DNA of 64,000 bases from Symbiodinium sp. CCMP2592 (taxonomy: Eukaryota > Sar > Dinophyceae > Suessiales > Symbiodiniaceae). The DNA is taken from NCBI GenBank assembly GCA_905221615.1, contig CAJNDT010005834.1:404460-468459 (forward strand), written 5' to 3'. Under the pieces are notes generated by a model, which did no database searches, was not told the DNA's origin, and was given only the letters and a program-made list of their open reading frames with translations. Made by a program: the position numbers and the translations under genes. Positions 40,863 to 51,868 of the stretch are shown piece by piece (position 1 is the stretch's first letter; every line of letters begins with the position of its first letter).

Positions 40863-43437
40863 ACGAAGATTTTTCAGAGGCTTTAAAGGGCCAGCCTAGC
40901 TCCGCAACCCCACCCTCGCAACGCAGATAGCTCTCTAAGTCAGGGTCTCCTGGTCAGGGCCCGAAAAGGGACCCGAAGCTGGAGAACTGCCCTCGTAGCG
41001 GCGTTGATAGTCGTGATTTCGTATACGGTAGGATAAGTAGAGAATGGCCAGGCGGGAATACTGTACGTATTCAGACCTCTGCCTTTTGAAGTTGGTTGAA
41101 GTTCAGGGTTCGGAGTGTTGGTGCTTGGGGCTACGTGCTGGGACTACTGCTGCCCGCTTTCTTCCCGTTCTTCTTACCTCCGTATCCCTGACGTCAGGGC
41201 TTCAGGTTGAGGGGCTAGAGCCAGGACCATCGTTCCATTGTCGTGTTTCGGTGGTACTGTCGCCCGCAACTTCAACCGACAAGATTCTCTTCGACCCTGT
41301 GTTATAACCAAAGGAACCTTAAACCGTAAATCCTAGATCCTAAACCCTGACAACACTGACATAGAGACTAGAGCACTTACTTCCGGAATCGGGACCGAGC
41401 GCCCTTCGACACACGCCTCGAGACCTCCAAGCCTCGAATATGGCGGGGGTTGACAGTTGACATACTGATATGGTACGTAGTCGTGATGATATGAAGAAGA
41501 CTACGTAGTCGTAAGAAGCAAAATTGACAATATCAATACAAATAGCAGAGCTTTACCAGTAGTATTAATACTACCAATACTTGTGGCAGTGTCAATGGCG
41601 ACAGTACTAGTACTAATAGTACTAGTGTAGCCTTGCACTCACTGCCACGGAAAACACAACATGCAACAAAAGCCCTGTTCCAAATAGCGAGGCGCCTATA
41701 TTGCGCGGGGTTTGGGGTTGAGTTTAGATTTTCGGAAGCTCGCAGTTAAACCGAATGCCTCAGGTAACAATACCTGCGACAGCAGCTGGGCCGCATGAAG
41801 CACAGCCGACACCTCGTTTTAGCGGAACCATCTCATTGGAAGCCCTTAAGTTCAAATAGGAGGAGGAAACATCCTTTTGCCTCTCTGTGTCACAGCTAAT
41901 GCGTTGTTCGTCGTGTTTCGGCTCCGTCGGCAAACGCTCCTGTAGATATCGTGGTTCCCATGGTTCGCAGGGCTGGAGCTTGCCCGTAAGCTGTAGCATA
42001 GGAATTAGGATTTAAGCCAGGCCGTTTCCCGCCGAAACGGTGAAGCCAATGTTTTCTGCGTTTCTGAACCTCAGAGTCGCTTTATCTTTAGATTCTTGAA
42101 GATCCCGCTAATGTAGACCCATGCACAAAGGTTACAGGGATCCTAATATTTAAGGCTCATGAAAGAGGCAGTTTATTAATCAAGAGTCTACAGTCCGCAC
42201 TGCAGCCGGCACTACAGTTTCTGAACTTTCGAAAACTTCCGTTTATAGTTTTTGCAGTTTCATTCCGTCCAATGGTTCAAAGGTGCGGGCAGTGCTTTGC
42301 TTGTGCGTGGTCAGTGGTAACCTAAATGTGGCCAGGATGCCAAACACCCTAAGTTCCCTAAACCCTAACCCCTAAATCCCTAAACCCCTAAACCCAGAAC
42401 CCCAAGCAAACAAACTACAGCCTGGTCGATTCCCCAGTTGTACCCTTTTGCCCTTATCGCAGGAACAAGGGTACCCTTATTGTTACGGGGCTACAGGGGA
42501 TACTAGGTTTTCATCCTGCAAAATCTCGTCCTACAATCTACAATCTGTTCCTGGATCGAGGGATGTGAGCTTCGCTTGGAGAGCCCGGAACTAAGACCCT
42601 ACAGTCTGAGTTAGAATAGCCGCATGTCCTACATTAGCACACTGCCTGCGAAGCGACTGCAGTCTGGTAGAATGTTCCTCGGGAGCCGTATTAGTATTCA
42701 TCTGTTCAAGTAGAAGTCTCCCGGAAAGCCTATTCTGCTAATGCGGGCCTTGTATGAATTCGGTGTAGACCTCCTCTATCGTTCCTTCGTTTTCGAGTTT
42801 ACCCCCCGATCTTCAGCATGAATGAGTAGATCCCGAAACTGTGCTATGTACATCAGCAGGCCAAGCCACCCATATACAACGGATATGTATGATCCTGCTT
42901 CTTATACAAAGGTCATAAGCATTAGGAGTCTAGCTACGGGAAGCCTTTTGTTTTTTCTGGCGAGAGGCTAGCTACACCAGTAATCAATCCGAGAGCCTCA
43001 AGACTTTCAGGGGTAAAGGTTTGCGGTTCGGAGTCTAGGGTTCAAGATAGAGGAGAGGTTTTGGGGGGGATGTCAGGCCTTCTCTACGTGTTCTGCTGGA
43101 CGCGGAAGCAGCCGCTTGCTGCATTTGGCAGCCCTACGCCCTTCATGTCACCCTCAGCCAACCACATGCCAGAACCCCTGAGCAGTACTCTGTAAGCCCC
43201 TAATCTAAGTTAGTGCATGTGTAACCCTCGAACCCCAAACAATCATAGAGATTCGCATAGTACCGATTCAAAACCCGACAGTAGAAGGAACAGGATCTGC
43301 TATGTACAACAGTAGGTAACCTAAAACATGGGGTAGGGTATGGACCTCTAGTTAGAAGGGACAAGCAATAACAAAAAGCAACTCACAGGTGCTTAGTATT
43401 GGTTGTCTTTTTAGTCGTTGTTTTGGTATGAGGGCTT
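40863..43437. other. Long non-coding stretch (2.6 kb)
   Basis: The longest interval without a recognised complete element. It holds a CCCTAAA cluster at 42,358-42,400 and a short inverted pair (TTGTACCCTTTTGCCCTTAT / AAGGGTACCCTTATTGTTAC, 42,437-42,485). ATACTA/AGTACT-rich sequence lies at 41,460-41,640. ORFs up to 87 codons are not recognised. Confidence 0.45.
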
Positions 43438-43546
43438 ACATGGGAGGTTCCGAAAATTGTGGGTACCTTATTTAGGGGTCCTTACAATAAGGATCCTACT
43501 ATTTAGGGTCCTATATTAGGGTCCCCTGTTTTCGGAAACTCCCATA
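43438..43546. mobile_element. MITE-like family A, copy 7
   Basis: CATGGGAGGTTCCGAAAATT and TTTTCGGAAACTCCCATA, core GGTCCTTACAATAAGGATCC. Confidence 0.85.
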
Positions 43547-43855
43547 TACTCAGGCTTAGGTCCCTAAGTCCGCCCAAAAAAACTGCGCACACACACACAT
43601 ACACACCCGCACACCACACCAGATTTTCTGGGCCTGAAGTTTCACAGTCAACGGCTTCAGTAGAAGGGCGCGAATGCAGGCTCGACGTCCCAGGTTTAGA
43701 GTCCAGGCTTTCGAATCCCTACGAGTCCATGTACAGTATATGCTATTTGGGCACATGCGCTCTTAGGGAATCTGGTTTAGAGTGTAGAGTTCAATCGAGG
43801 TTGGAGGTTTTGGCATCTAGCAGAGTTCAACCGTCAGACCGAAAAGCTTTCAGGG

Positions 43856-43900
43856 TTAATAGGGTTTAGGGTTTAGGGGTTTAGGGTTTAGGGTCAGGGT
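43856..43900. repeat. TTTAGGG telomere-type block
   Basis: Five to six near-canonical units. Confidence 0.85.
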
Positions 43901-43969
43901 TTTAACATGTCCTGAAGCTCCAATCGTTCGTTCACACCTGCATGGACAAATAGCATACACGCCGCTCAT

Positions 43970-44182
43970 CCTGAGGGTCCATGTTCCCACATAGTTCATA
44001 CTTTGGCCCTATGTAGTTACCTAGGATGCCCAGTAGTACCCTTATTCCCGTTTTGTAGTCCTAGGTTCCTTATGAAGTTACCCAATACCAAAAAGAGAGG
44101 CCTTTTTATTCTTAGGTTACTGGGTATCCTAGTTACTTTAAGGCCAATGTATATACTATATGAGTTACATGGACCCTTAGGG
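43970..44182. mobile_element. Family G element with nested family E-prime element and TTAC duplication
   Basis: G left half 43,970-44,020 and right half 44,133-44,182 flank an E-prime copy (44,021-44,132; CTAGGATGCCCAG...CTGGGTATCCTAG). TTAC occurs at 44,017-44,020 and 44,133-44,136, giving a 4-bp target-site duplication. Confidence 0.9.
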
Positions 44183-44227
44183 TCAATGTAGACTAAACCT
44201 GCAGCCCATAGGCCCTCAGCCGTTACT

Positions 44228-44339
44228 AGAGGGGCCTTAACAATTACCTATACATTTCTATTTGGGGGTTTCTTATTAAAAGTATAGTTGAATTCAACAT
44301 GCCCCAAAACCCTGTTAGAATTCAGGCCACTATATTGCC
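44228..44339. mobile_element. MITE-like family F, copy 6
   Basis: GAGGGGCCTTAACAATTACC and AATTCAGGCCACTATATTGC. Confidence 0.75.
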
Positions 44340-44427
44340 TGCAGCGAAGAGACCTACCTTGTTAGGGTTTCTTATTATGGTTTCTGTATATACAGTTCCC
44401 TAAAATGGTAGGTCTTTCCGGCTACAG
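44340..44427. mobile_element. MITE-like family I, diverged copy
   Basis: AGACCTACCTTGTTAGGGTT pairs with CCCTAAAATGGTAGGTCT; directly abuts the preceding family F copy. Confidence 0.7.
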
Positions 44428-44936
44428 GTACACGCTAAGTCATCAAACCCTGTCAAACAAACATCACGAAGTCAAACTCCTGTAATCCCGAAATCCCTAC
44501 AGAACTTTAAGCCCAGGCTGACGAATGACCCCAAGTGCAAGACACTGGGCCCACTCTCGGACAAGAGGTGCAAGGACTCGGGCTCTGCGTTCACCACAAC
44601 GCCCCAAAGTGTGTTCCAAGAGTTATGTTAGTTATTAGCCTTCACGGTTCCTCATTATAGCCGTGCTATACTAGAGCACAAAACCCTACACTCTAAAGTC
44701 CAGGCTGCAGCGATGTCTTTATCCTTGTTCGTAGGCATGTAGGGGCCAAGGGTCTACAACAGTGTGTTTGCTTATCGCGACTGTTTATCATGTTTATTGG
44801 TATTGTCAATACATTGTTAATTGTAATTGTTGTCGTTGTTGCAATTGTTGTCATTGTTGTCAGTATTGCAAGTGTTTTCACGTCATTGCTGTCATTGTTT
44901 ACGGTTCTTGTTGCTATCCTTACTGTAGCTATCCTT
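44428..44936. other. Non-coding stretch, TTGT-rich end
   Basis: A weak family F-like relic at 44,622-44,695, then TTG/TTGTC-rich sequence leading into the trinucleotide array. Confidence 0.45.
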
Positions 44937-44944
44937 ACTAGTTT

Positions 44945-45012
<68 letters not shown>

Positions 45013-45074
45013 TAACTGTTAATGCTGCTAATTATTATTATACTTGTTGTTACTACTACTACTACTACTACTAG

Positions 45075-45108
<34 letters not shown>

Positions 45109-45109
45109 G

Positions 45110-45143
<34 letters not shown>

Positions 45144-45179
45144 CGCTGCGGCTGCTCCTGCTCCTGCCGCTGCCGCTGC

Positions 45180-45227
<48 letters not shown>

Positions 45228-45288
45228 TGCTACTGCTACTGCTACTGCTACTGCTACTACTACTACAGTACTACTACTACTGCAACTA
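44937..45288. repeat. Compound trinucleotide array
   Basis: (AGT)~25, then (ACT)n, (GCTCCT)n, (GCT)~20 and (ACTGCT)n in sequence. Homopolymeric peptides in all frames are repeat artefacts. Confidence 0.95.
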
Positions 45289-45315
45289 GGATTTGTATTT
45301 CTACTACTCACACAT

Positions 45316-45375
45316 AAGTACATATATATATATATATTTATTTATATGTATGTATGTATATATATATATATATAC
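45316..45375. repeat. TA-rich microsatellite
   Basis: Tatatata tracts around a tatgtatgta segment. Confidence 0.9.
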
Positions 45376-45984
45376 ACGCTTAGAAATGCATATACAGACC
45401 TCCTACATATCTGTATATATTTATACAGACACTATGTGCACGAACTTATTTCTCAAATCCAACTTCTCGAGGACATGGGAAAGCCGCGCTACTGCCCCGG
45501 CTCTCTTCTGGCCGCCTGGCCTCGTTGACAAAGCAGATCCTAACTAAAGAACGACATAGTCCAACAAAGGGGGGGGTATGAGCCCATAGGTACACCCCAA
45601 ACCCTAATTATACACTGGACGTGTGTGTGTGTGTGTGTGTAAGCTTTACAGTGCAGTGGCCTACGTCCCTCACTGGGATGGCTTGCTGCACCAACGGGCC
45701 GCCGAAGCGGGAAGAGAAAAGAACGCGCACCTTTGCTGTAAGCGCGGTCGGCCAACGCAGCCGACTCGCAAAGCCACTGTGACTTCCGACAGGAAGCGAG
45801 AAAAACCCGAGCCTAAGCAGCTAGAACCGCAGAGGCACCTAAAACCAACTCCTCAGTGAGATGCGCCAAAGAAAGCAAGAGCCCTTTAAGCACGATCAGC
45901 CTGCACAGCTGACCCCAACGCCTTTGCACCTTCCAGCTGGAAGCAAGAATTATACACTGGACGCGGGCGTTATTGAATCCAAAA
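45376..45984. other. Non-coding stretch with an unassigned ORF
   Basis: A (GT)10 run at 45,620-45,639. The following 78-codon plus-strand frame to 45,859 is Lys/Arg/Pro-rich (RKREKPEPKQLEPQRH) with no family recognised. The phrase attatacactggacg occurs at 45,607 and 45,950. Confidence 0.35.
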
Positions 45985-46085
45985 CCCCCCATAAACCCTA
46001 TAAGCCCTGAACCCTAAACCCCCAAACCCTAAGCCCCTAAACCCTAAACCCTGAACCCCTAGACCTCTAAACCCTAAACCCTAGA
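45985..46085. repeat. CCCTAAA telomere-type block
   Basis: About ten units with CCCCTAAA and CCCTGAA variants. Confidence 0.85.
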
Positions 46086-46139
46086 ATAGGATTCCTTAAA
46101 GGCTTGTTTAAGGGTTACTCTAATCATGTAGGGCTTCGC

Positions 46140-46230
46140 ACGTTTATATAATGGAGCGGTAAGCTCTAGAACACAGTTTTAAAAAAATTGTTGTAGTATT
46201 AGAGCGGCTCCAAGCTCTAGAACAGAGCTT
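46140..46230. repeat. Short direct repeat pair
   Basis: GAGCGGTAAGCTCTAGAACA and GAGCGGCTCCAAGCTCTAGA recur ~50 bp apart. Confidence 0.55.
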
Positions 46231-46247
46231 TAGGGGTATGTGGTAGT

Positions 46248-46372
46248 TCTTGAAGGTTCGTGGGACTTAATTACTAACTAGGGTTGTAAACAAGGGACTA
46301 TACTTCCGATTGCTTGTAGGCCCCAATTAATTCATGTACTTCTAGTTAGTTGTACTTACGATCCTCCAAGCA
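46248..46372. mobile_element. MITE-like family C, copy 5 (diverged)
   Basis: TTGAAGGTTCGTGGGACTTA to ACGATCCTCCAAG. Confidence 0.6.
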
Positions 46373-47469
46373 GAATAAAAAATCCTTAGGCATAGTATTT
46401 CTACCTAATCACGTCCCTTATGTTATACAGGAACATAGAATCCTTACGAACACTAGTGATACCTAATTATTGTGTTTAGGCTTTAGGTGTTGGTTGCACT
46501 GTGGAGTTTGCAGGGTCTCTTCTCTGGCAGGTTATGAGTCGGTGGACAAGCAGGACCTTAAGGATCCAAAGGGCCCAATAATTAGGTACTCGGGTTCAGG
46601 ATAGTAGTTCTGTAGGTTACTATTTTGGAGAGTAGATGATAAGTATGTACTTGGACCCTTAGGGGGATAGCCCACATCGGAGCCCCATAGTTACCAACAC
46701 CTTTTCCATAGAGCTCCAGAATTCCTTTTTTCGAGGATCAGGATCCTCAGTACCTACATGGAATAAAGTAGGGTTTGTGTAGCAGGAGTTTCGATTATGG
46801 TTTGGGAACATGCCCCCCCACCCCACGTGGGTACTTAAGATTGTTGGGGCTAATCACAACCCCATTCTAACTGTCAAGCCCCGGCATTGCGTCAGTGCTT
46901 AGAGGACAGCGGTACTTAGTTGCCCGGCTGCTGTGCTAGGGCTGCAGAGGGCTCAAGCTTCAGGAGGGTTTGGGCTCTTGGGTTTTGGGTTTAGAATCTC
47001 GAAGTGTTAGGGTTCAGTGTGTTGGCTTTCCGGGTAGGTCTTGCAGGATCTAGGCTTCTGCATTAGGGGGGAAGGGCGAACGTGGTGTCTAGGGGTTTAC
47101 GGTGGTAGGGTTTTAGGACCTAAAAACTCGCAGCACCTTGCAACCCTAGAATCAAAAGCTGCGCTCTGAAGAAGCCTGCAACCCAAAAATGAGGCCGTAG
47201 GATTTGAAGAGAACTGAAGGCTTCCAGTTTACTTTAAACCCTGGACTTTCTTGTTGTGAACCCTCCTTTGGGATTTGGGGTAGCTTTCTCCCTAAGTCTT
47301 CGACTGAGGACCTGCTCAAAAACGAGCTCGACGAGGCTCCAAGCGGCATGTCTTCGCCTTTCCAGGGGCCTGCCCTTCAAATTTACCTTAACCTACCAAA
47401 ACTTACTTTTTTGTAGGGTCCCTAACTTAAAGGAAGGGGTCCATAAGGGTTCTATAAGGGGGTTAGGTT
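46373..47469. other. Non-coding stretch
   Basis: The word CCTAATTATTGTGTTT/CCCAATAATTAGGTACT pairs loosely across 46,460-46,590. Overlapping small ORFs at 47,150-47,510 show no domain. Confidence 0.4.
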
Positions 47470-47594
47470 TACATAAAGCGTCATGGGACTTAGTAACTAG
47501 GGCTATAATAAGGTAAGTATACTTATAGGTACTTAAAACCCCCAATTAAGGTACTTATAACCTTAGTTGCTAAGTCCCATGATCCTCCAAGTAG
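47470..47594. mobile_element. MITE-like family C, copy 6
   Basis: GCGTCATGGGACTTAGTAAC and TGCTAAGTCCCATGATCCTC, right edge TA. Preceded by GGGTTCTATAAGGGGGTTAGG, the same flank type seen in the 92-bp array at 17.3 kb. Confidence 0.85.
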
Positions 47595-47899
47595 GGACTT
47601 TTGGCTACTATTGATGTCCGCTTGATTGGGTAGTTGAGGGGTCTGAATTGTTACTACTAGTATCCCCTTCTCGTCGTTGTAAAACTGATGTACACATAAC
47701 CCATATTTATATGTATGTATCTACATCTATACATATATATATATATATATATATGTGTGTCACACGAGCCAGAGTCCCTATCCCAATCATGAAGGTCCCT
47801 ATACCCCAGCAAGGCGTTTCTTGTGCGGGTTCAGGATTTGTCTAACCCCGACCCGAAACCCAACATGCAACCCGCAAACCGTAAATCATAAGGAATCTT
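47595..47899. other. Non-coding stretch with (AT)n
   Basis: (AT)13 at 47,731-47,757; otherwise unremarkable. Confidence 0.5.
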
Positions 47900-47985
47900 T
47901 GGGGGGTAGGAGGGAGGGCTCGTAATACCAAAAATAAGGACCTAATAAGGCCCATTCAAGGAATTATGGCCCCCTACCCCCTCTC
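47900..47985. mobile_element. Short hairpin element
   Basis: GGGGGGTAGGAGGGAGGG pairs with CCCCCTACCCCCTC around an AATAAGGACC core. Confidence 0.55.
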
Positions 47986-48129
47986 AGGGTCCCTATGACT
48001 AAATGTGGAACCCTAAACCCTAGACCCTAAACCGAAATGTGGGATTTAGGTAGGGCTTTGGTTCTTTGAACTGCCTGGCTGTCGAAAGCGTAGCCCGAAG
48101 CTGCCAGGGCTTTCGTTTGACTCCAAGGG

Positions 48130-48342
48130 TGAAAGGAGGGACCCTTAATAAGGACCCCTAGGTATATACCCTTAATATAATAAGGACCCTAAGGTATATA
48201 CCCTTAATATAATAAGGACCCCTAGGTATATACCCTTAATATAATAAGGACCCTAAGGTATATACCCTTAATATAGCCATTATATACCCATTATATAGCC
48301 CATATTATAGGTAGGGGTCCCCATTAAGGGTCCCTCCTTTTC
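48130..48342. mobile_element. Hairpin element with internally amplified 32-bp units
   Basis: Ends GAAAGGAGGGACCCTTAAT and ATTAAGGGTCCCTCCTTTTC. Between them four 32-bp units (AATAAGGACCC...CCTTAATAT) start at 48,147, 48,179, 48,211 and 48,243, alternating ccccTAGG and cccTAAGG. Confidence 0.9.
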
Positions 48343-48501
48343 CCCTTTCATTGACTACTTCGGCTCTGTGGCTCGAGTTCATTCGAAGCCAGCTCTTTGA
48401 GATGGAAAAAAGGGGCTTTAAAAGGGGTCTATAAGGGCTAGGGTTTAGGGTTTAGGGTTTAGGGTTAAGGGCTACTATAAGGGATCTATAAGGGGAGTAT
48501 C

Positions 48502-48656
48502 ATATAGGGACTTTAAGTAAATACCTAGACTATTTTGGGGGGTTCCGTCGTATAGTTCCAGTATAATATGCCCCAAAACCCTTTTCGGTTCGTTAGTATA
48601 ATTCCGGTATAACAGGCCCCAAAACCCGAGTCTAATTATGAAGGCTGCTATATTAC
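48502..48656. mobile_element. MITE-like family F, copy 7 with duplicated core
   Basis: The right-core block (TATA(G/A)TTCC(A/G)GTATAA.A.GCCCCAAAACCC) occurs twice in tandem, lengthening the element by ~50 bp. Confidence 0.75.
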
Positions 48657-49033
48657 CGATTGAGGGGGATGTGGAAGGCCGGGGCGGGCGGCGGGATTGG
48701 GTGTTGGCAGAGGTTACTAGCTATAAGTTCCTTCTTGCAACTAATGTAAAGTTTAGGGAACGAGCCCCGTCCTGGAGGACCACCATCTGTGGGGTTTTGC
48801 GCCGCTTGTGGATTGCGGACAAGCGACTGCATGACGAGGCAGCGGCAGCCATGGAGGCTCTGCACTGAACTGTTTTCCTTATCAGTTTGCAGAGTGAACG
48901 GCCGCGGCCACGCAGTGGCAGTACCAGGCGGACGGAGGACAACCAGGCCATGGTGGAATATGTCCCACACCCGTCCGACCTGCAATTGGCAAATCTGGAA
49001 GGGCACCGCTGCTTGTATTGCGTCCGTTCATGA
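48657..49033 (+). pseudogene. Unidentified broken coding frame
   Basis: One reading frame runs from about 48,660 to a TGA at 49,031-49,033, interrupted by a single TGA near 48,866. Before it the frame reads GVLRRLWIADKRLHDEAAAA, an amphipathic-helix-like run. After it the frame reads RRTEDNQAMVEYVPHPSDLQ and on to an EGHRCLYC end. GC content and third-position pattern look coding, unlike the family F element that abuts it upstream. It could be a gene remnant, a retroelement fragment, or two exons around a very short intron; the last is unlikely given the ~30 bp gap. No family recognised. Confidence 0.35.
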
Positions 49034-50370
49034 CCCCAAGGGTTAACCTTTCCTCCGCTAGAAACTCGACAAGTAAGACTTGCTTGGGCCTGGACCAAGA
49101 GAAGGCCTAAACCCTAAATCCTGACCACTGAGAAGGCCTAAGCCCTGAACCCTAAACCCTGAGCCCTAGAGCCTGAATCCTAAGTCCTAAACCCCAAACT
49201 CTAACATGAACCCCGAACCCTGACCCCTAAACCCCAAAATGCTAAACCCACAACTCTAAAACCTCAACCCCCAAACTCTAAACCGTAAAGGGATCCCATA
49301 GAACCCTTTCGGGCCCTAACCCACCGCAAACCCAAATCGAGCCTGCGCAGGCGCCGCGCGAAACTTTCAAAGCCGCGACCAAGAGCCAGGCACACTTGGT
49401 TGGCCGCGTAATTTGAATTGTTTAGGGTTTTAGGGGGTCAGGGTTAATGGGTTTAGGGTGTATAGAGATTATAAGGCTTAGGGTGCCCTGAGGCTACGAA
49501 AAGGGTTCTTTGCAGGGTACCATTGTATCATTTTGGGGTGCTTGACGGTTCAGGGATTCACGAAGCAGTTGGGTGTGTATCTTGCGGGTCTCGGGGTGCA
49601 GGGTTTAGTATAGTAGCTTGAATGCCTATATGACATGTCGATCTTTGAAACTTATGTTCAGAGTGTTGGGGCAAGAAATGTCCTTCTGCACTTCCCCCAA
49701 TTCGGGACACTTATTAGGGTGTTTCAAACGACCTATGCCGGCTTTCCTGTATTGTGCAGGCACAAACTTAGAGTCCCTGGTGTATTGGGCTTCATTTCAA
49801 GTGGGTTTTTTTCCGGGTTGTGTCTACGCGTTCCATTTTTGGCTTAAGTGCTTTTTGGGCCGCATGTTGTTTGCTGAGCAATCGGAGTATCGTCTTTGGC
49901 GACCTCATCGAGCAGCAGTGGAAATTGCCAGCACATACTTCAAGGTTTATGGCAACGAAGTTACAGGCACATGACACTCGACGCAGGTATCTGCATCCTC
50001 TATCATGAACACGAAGAGTACTTCAGAGTTGGCAGCGCAATCCTGATGATTGAGGATTCTTCTAGGTTCATATGACAAAGCCAGGGTCTTGTGATACTGC
50101 TATTGTGTCGGACTCGTGTTCAAAGGCCCCCTTCGAGATGCCTCTGTTTCACTTCGGCATTAACTAAGCCAACCCCCGTCCCCATCCTAAGCCCCTAAAC
50201 TTATGTTACCCGAAACCAGGCCCCAAACTCTCACCCTAAACCCCGAACCTAAGCCCTTAAACTCCAAACCCTGCACCCCAAACTTCAGCCCGTCAACTCT
50301 AAGCCCCAAACCCCAAACCTTAGCCCCCACGCTGAGGATGCTTAAACTCGTATGGCCTCAAGCTTGAAGT
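49034..50370. other. Non-coding stretch with CCCTAAA block
   Basis: CCCTAAA variants at 49,105-49,290 and 50,185-50,330. A 118-codon plus-strand frame (49,618-49,974) has hydrophobic patches but no recognised family and an overlapping competitor frame. Confidence 0.45.
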
Positions 50371-50471
50371 GGGTGGTTGTCAAAATTCTGATCCCTTTTT
50401 GGGTCCCTAATATAGTACGGCACCTAATATGTAGGGTACCCAAACAGGGACCATAATTCTGACAACCACCC
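50371..50471. mobile_element. MITE-like family B, copy 3 (near-perfect hairpin)
   Basis: GGGTGGTTGTCAAAATTCTG pairs with AGAATTTTGACAACCACCC-type end. Confidence 0.9.
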
Positions 50472-50539
50472 GAGTGAAAGCTGCAAGCAATAGCTCAGCT
50501 TCGAGTCTTGATCCCATCACAGCCGTACTTTGGAAGCTC

Positions 50540-50639
50540 AAATAATTGCCCATGATATGCCTTGGGGTGCTTTATTGTGTATTTCTACTTTGAATGAGCC
50601 CCAAACTCTATTCTAAGTATTAAGGCACCTACAGTATGA
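50540..50639. mobile_element. MITE-like family F, copy 8
   Basis: AATAATTGCCCATGATATGC to TAAGTATTAAGGCACCTACA; diverged left arm. Confidence 0.65.
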
Positions 50640-50707
50640 GGTTTCGGGGGGCTAGGATCACAGCTCAGAGTTTCGGGTTTAGGATTTGGTGCTTCGGGTA
50701 TGCTGTT

Positions 50708-50822
50708 TACTTGAAGGATCATGGGACTTAGTAACTAGGGTTATAATTGGGGTAGCTATACTTATGACCCCAATTAGGGTACTTAAAACCTTACTTACTA
50801 AGTCCCATGATCCTCTAAGTAG
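50708..50822. mobile_element. MITE-like family C, copy 7 (complete)
   Basis: TA-flanked, arms CTTGAAGGATCATGGGACTT / AAGTCCCATGATCCTCTAAG. An extra right-end relic sits at 50,886-50,917. Confidence 0.9.
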
Positions 50823-50980
50823 ACCCTAAACCCTAAACCCTATAGATCCCTTTAAGGAACCCCTTAAGGAGCCCTTTAAGGAGCCCTACTTACTAAGTCC
50901 CATGATCCTGCACGTAGGGTCGGTAGTATGGGGCTAGGAGCCCTAGACTTCATGTCCTTAAGCCCTCACAGGGTTCGGGG

Positions 50981-51415
50981 TTAGGGTTTAGGGAAAAGGG
51001 TCTAGGGTTTTAGGGTTTAGGGAAAAGGGTCTACGGTTTTAGGGTTTAGGGAAAGGGTCTAGGGTTTTAGGGTTTAGGGAAAAGGGTCTACGGTTTTAGG
51101 GTTTAGGGAAAGGGTCTAGGGTTTTAGGGTTTAGGGAAAAGGGTCTACGGTTTTAGGGTTTAGGGAAAGGGTCTAGGGTTTTAGGGTTTAGGGAAAAGGG
51201 TCTACGGTTTTAGGGTTTAGGGAAAGGGTCTAGGGTTTTAGGGTTTAGGGAAAAGGGTCTACGGTTTTAGGGTTTAGGGAAAGGGTCTAGGGTTTTAGGG
51301 TTTAGGGAAAAGGGTCTACGGTTTTAGGGTTTAGGGAAAGGGTCTAGGGTTTTAGGGTTTAGGGAAAAGGGTCTACGGTTTTAGGGTTTAGGGAAAGGGT
51401 CTAGGGTTTAGCGTT
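50981..51415. repeat. Telomere-type minisatellite with 57-bp higher-order unit
   Basis: A 29-bp unit (with tctaggg and gggaaaaggg) alternates with a 28-bp unit (with tctacgg and gggaaaggg). The tctaggg word recurs at 51,001, 51,058, 51,115 and so on to 51,400, exactly every 57 bp (seven intervals). Confidence 0.95.
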
Positions 51416-51868
51416 AAGGGTTTAGGGTGAATTAAGGGTGTAGGGTTTAAGGTTTAGGGCTTCGGGTGTCTGCCAAGCTCTCGCAACGCAGAACACGCGC
51501 TTCTCGCATGCGCATCGGAAACTCGTGGGCCCCGGACTTAGTACGTAACACAAGGGGTTTAGGGTTGAGGGTCATGGAGCAGTGAGAATCAGAATAGGGT
51601 TCGAAAAGGGTTCGGAAAAAGGTTCTTCAAGAGTTCGTTAGGCGTAGCATGTAGGGCCTTGATGACATGTCAACAAGGCTTTTCCCTCTGAAGTTTCTCT
51701 CTCTCAACTGAGCCTACAGGCAAAGCGAATGATTGGAGACATCGGGGATGCGTTGTCTTCGACCTATTCTGAAACTGTAAATGGGTAAGATCTACAGTGG
51801 TTTACTTGATTGAACTTCTGGGATGAATCAAAGCTTAAGTGAGTCGTTTTTGGAAGGCAGGACTGGCG
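51416..51868. other. Left flank of the viral-like island
   Basis: Fading TTTAGGG words to ~51,450, then unique sequence. No clear repeat or duplication marks the junction. Confidence 0.4.

Noticed and set aside
44790-45528. ORFs rich in Ser, Leu, Ala and Thr runs on both strands
   Set aside because: They are produced by the compound trinucleotide array.
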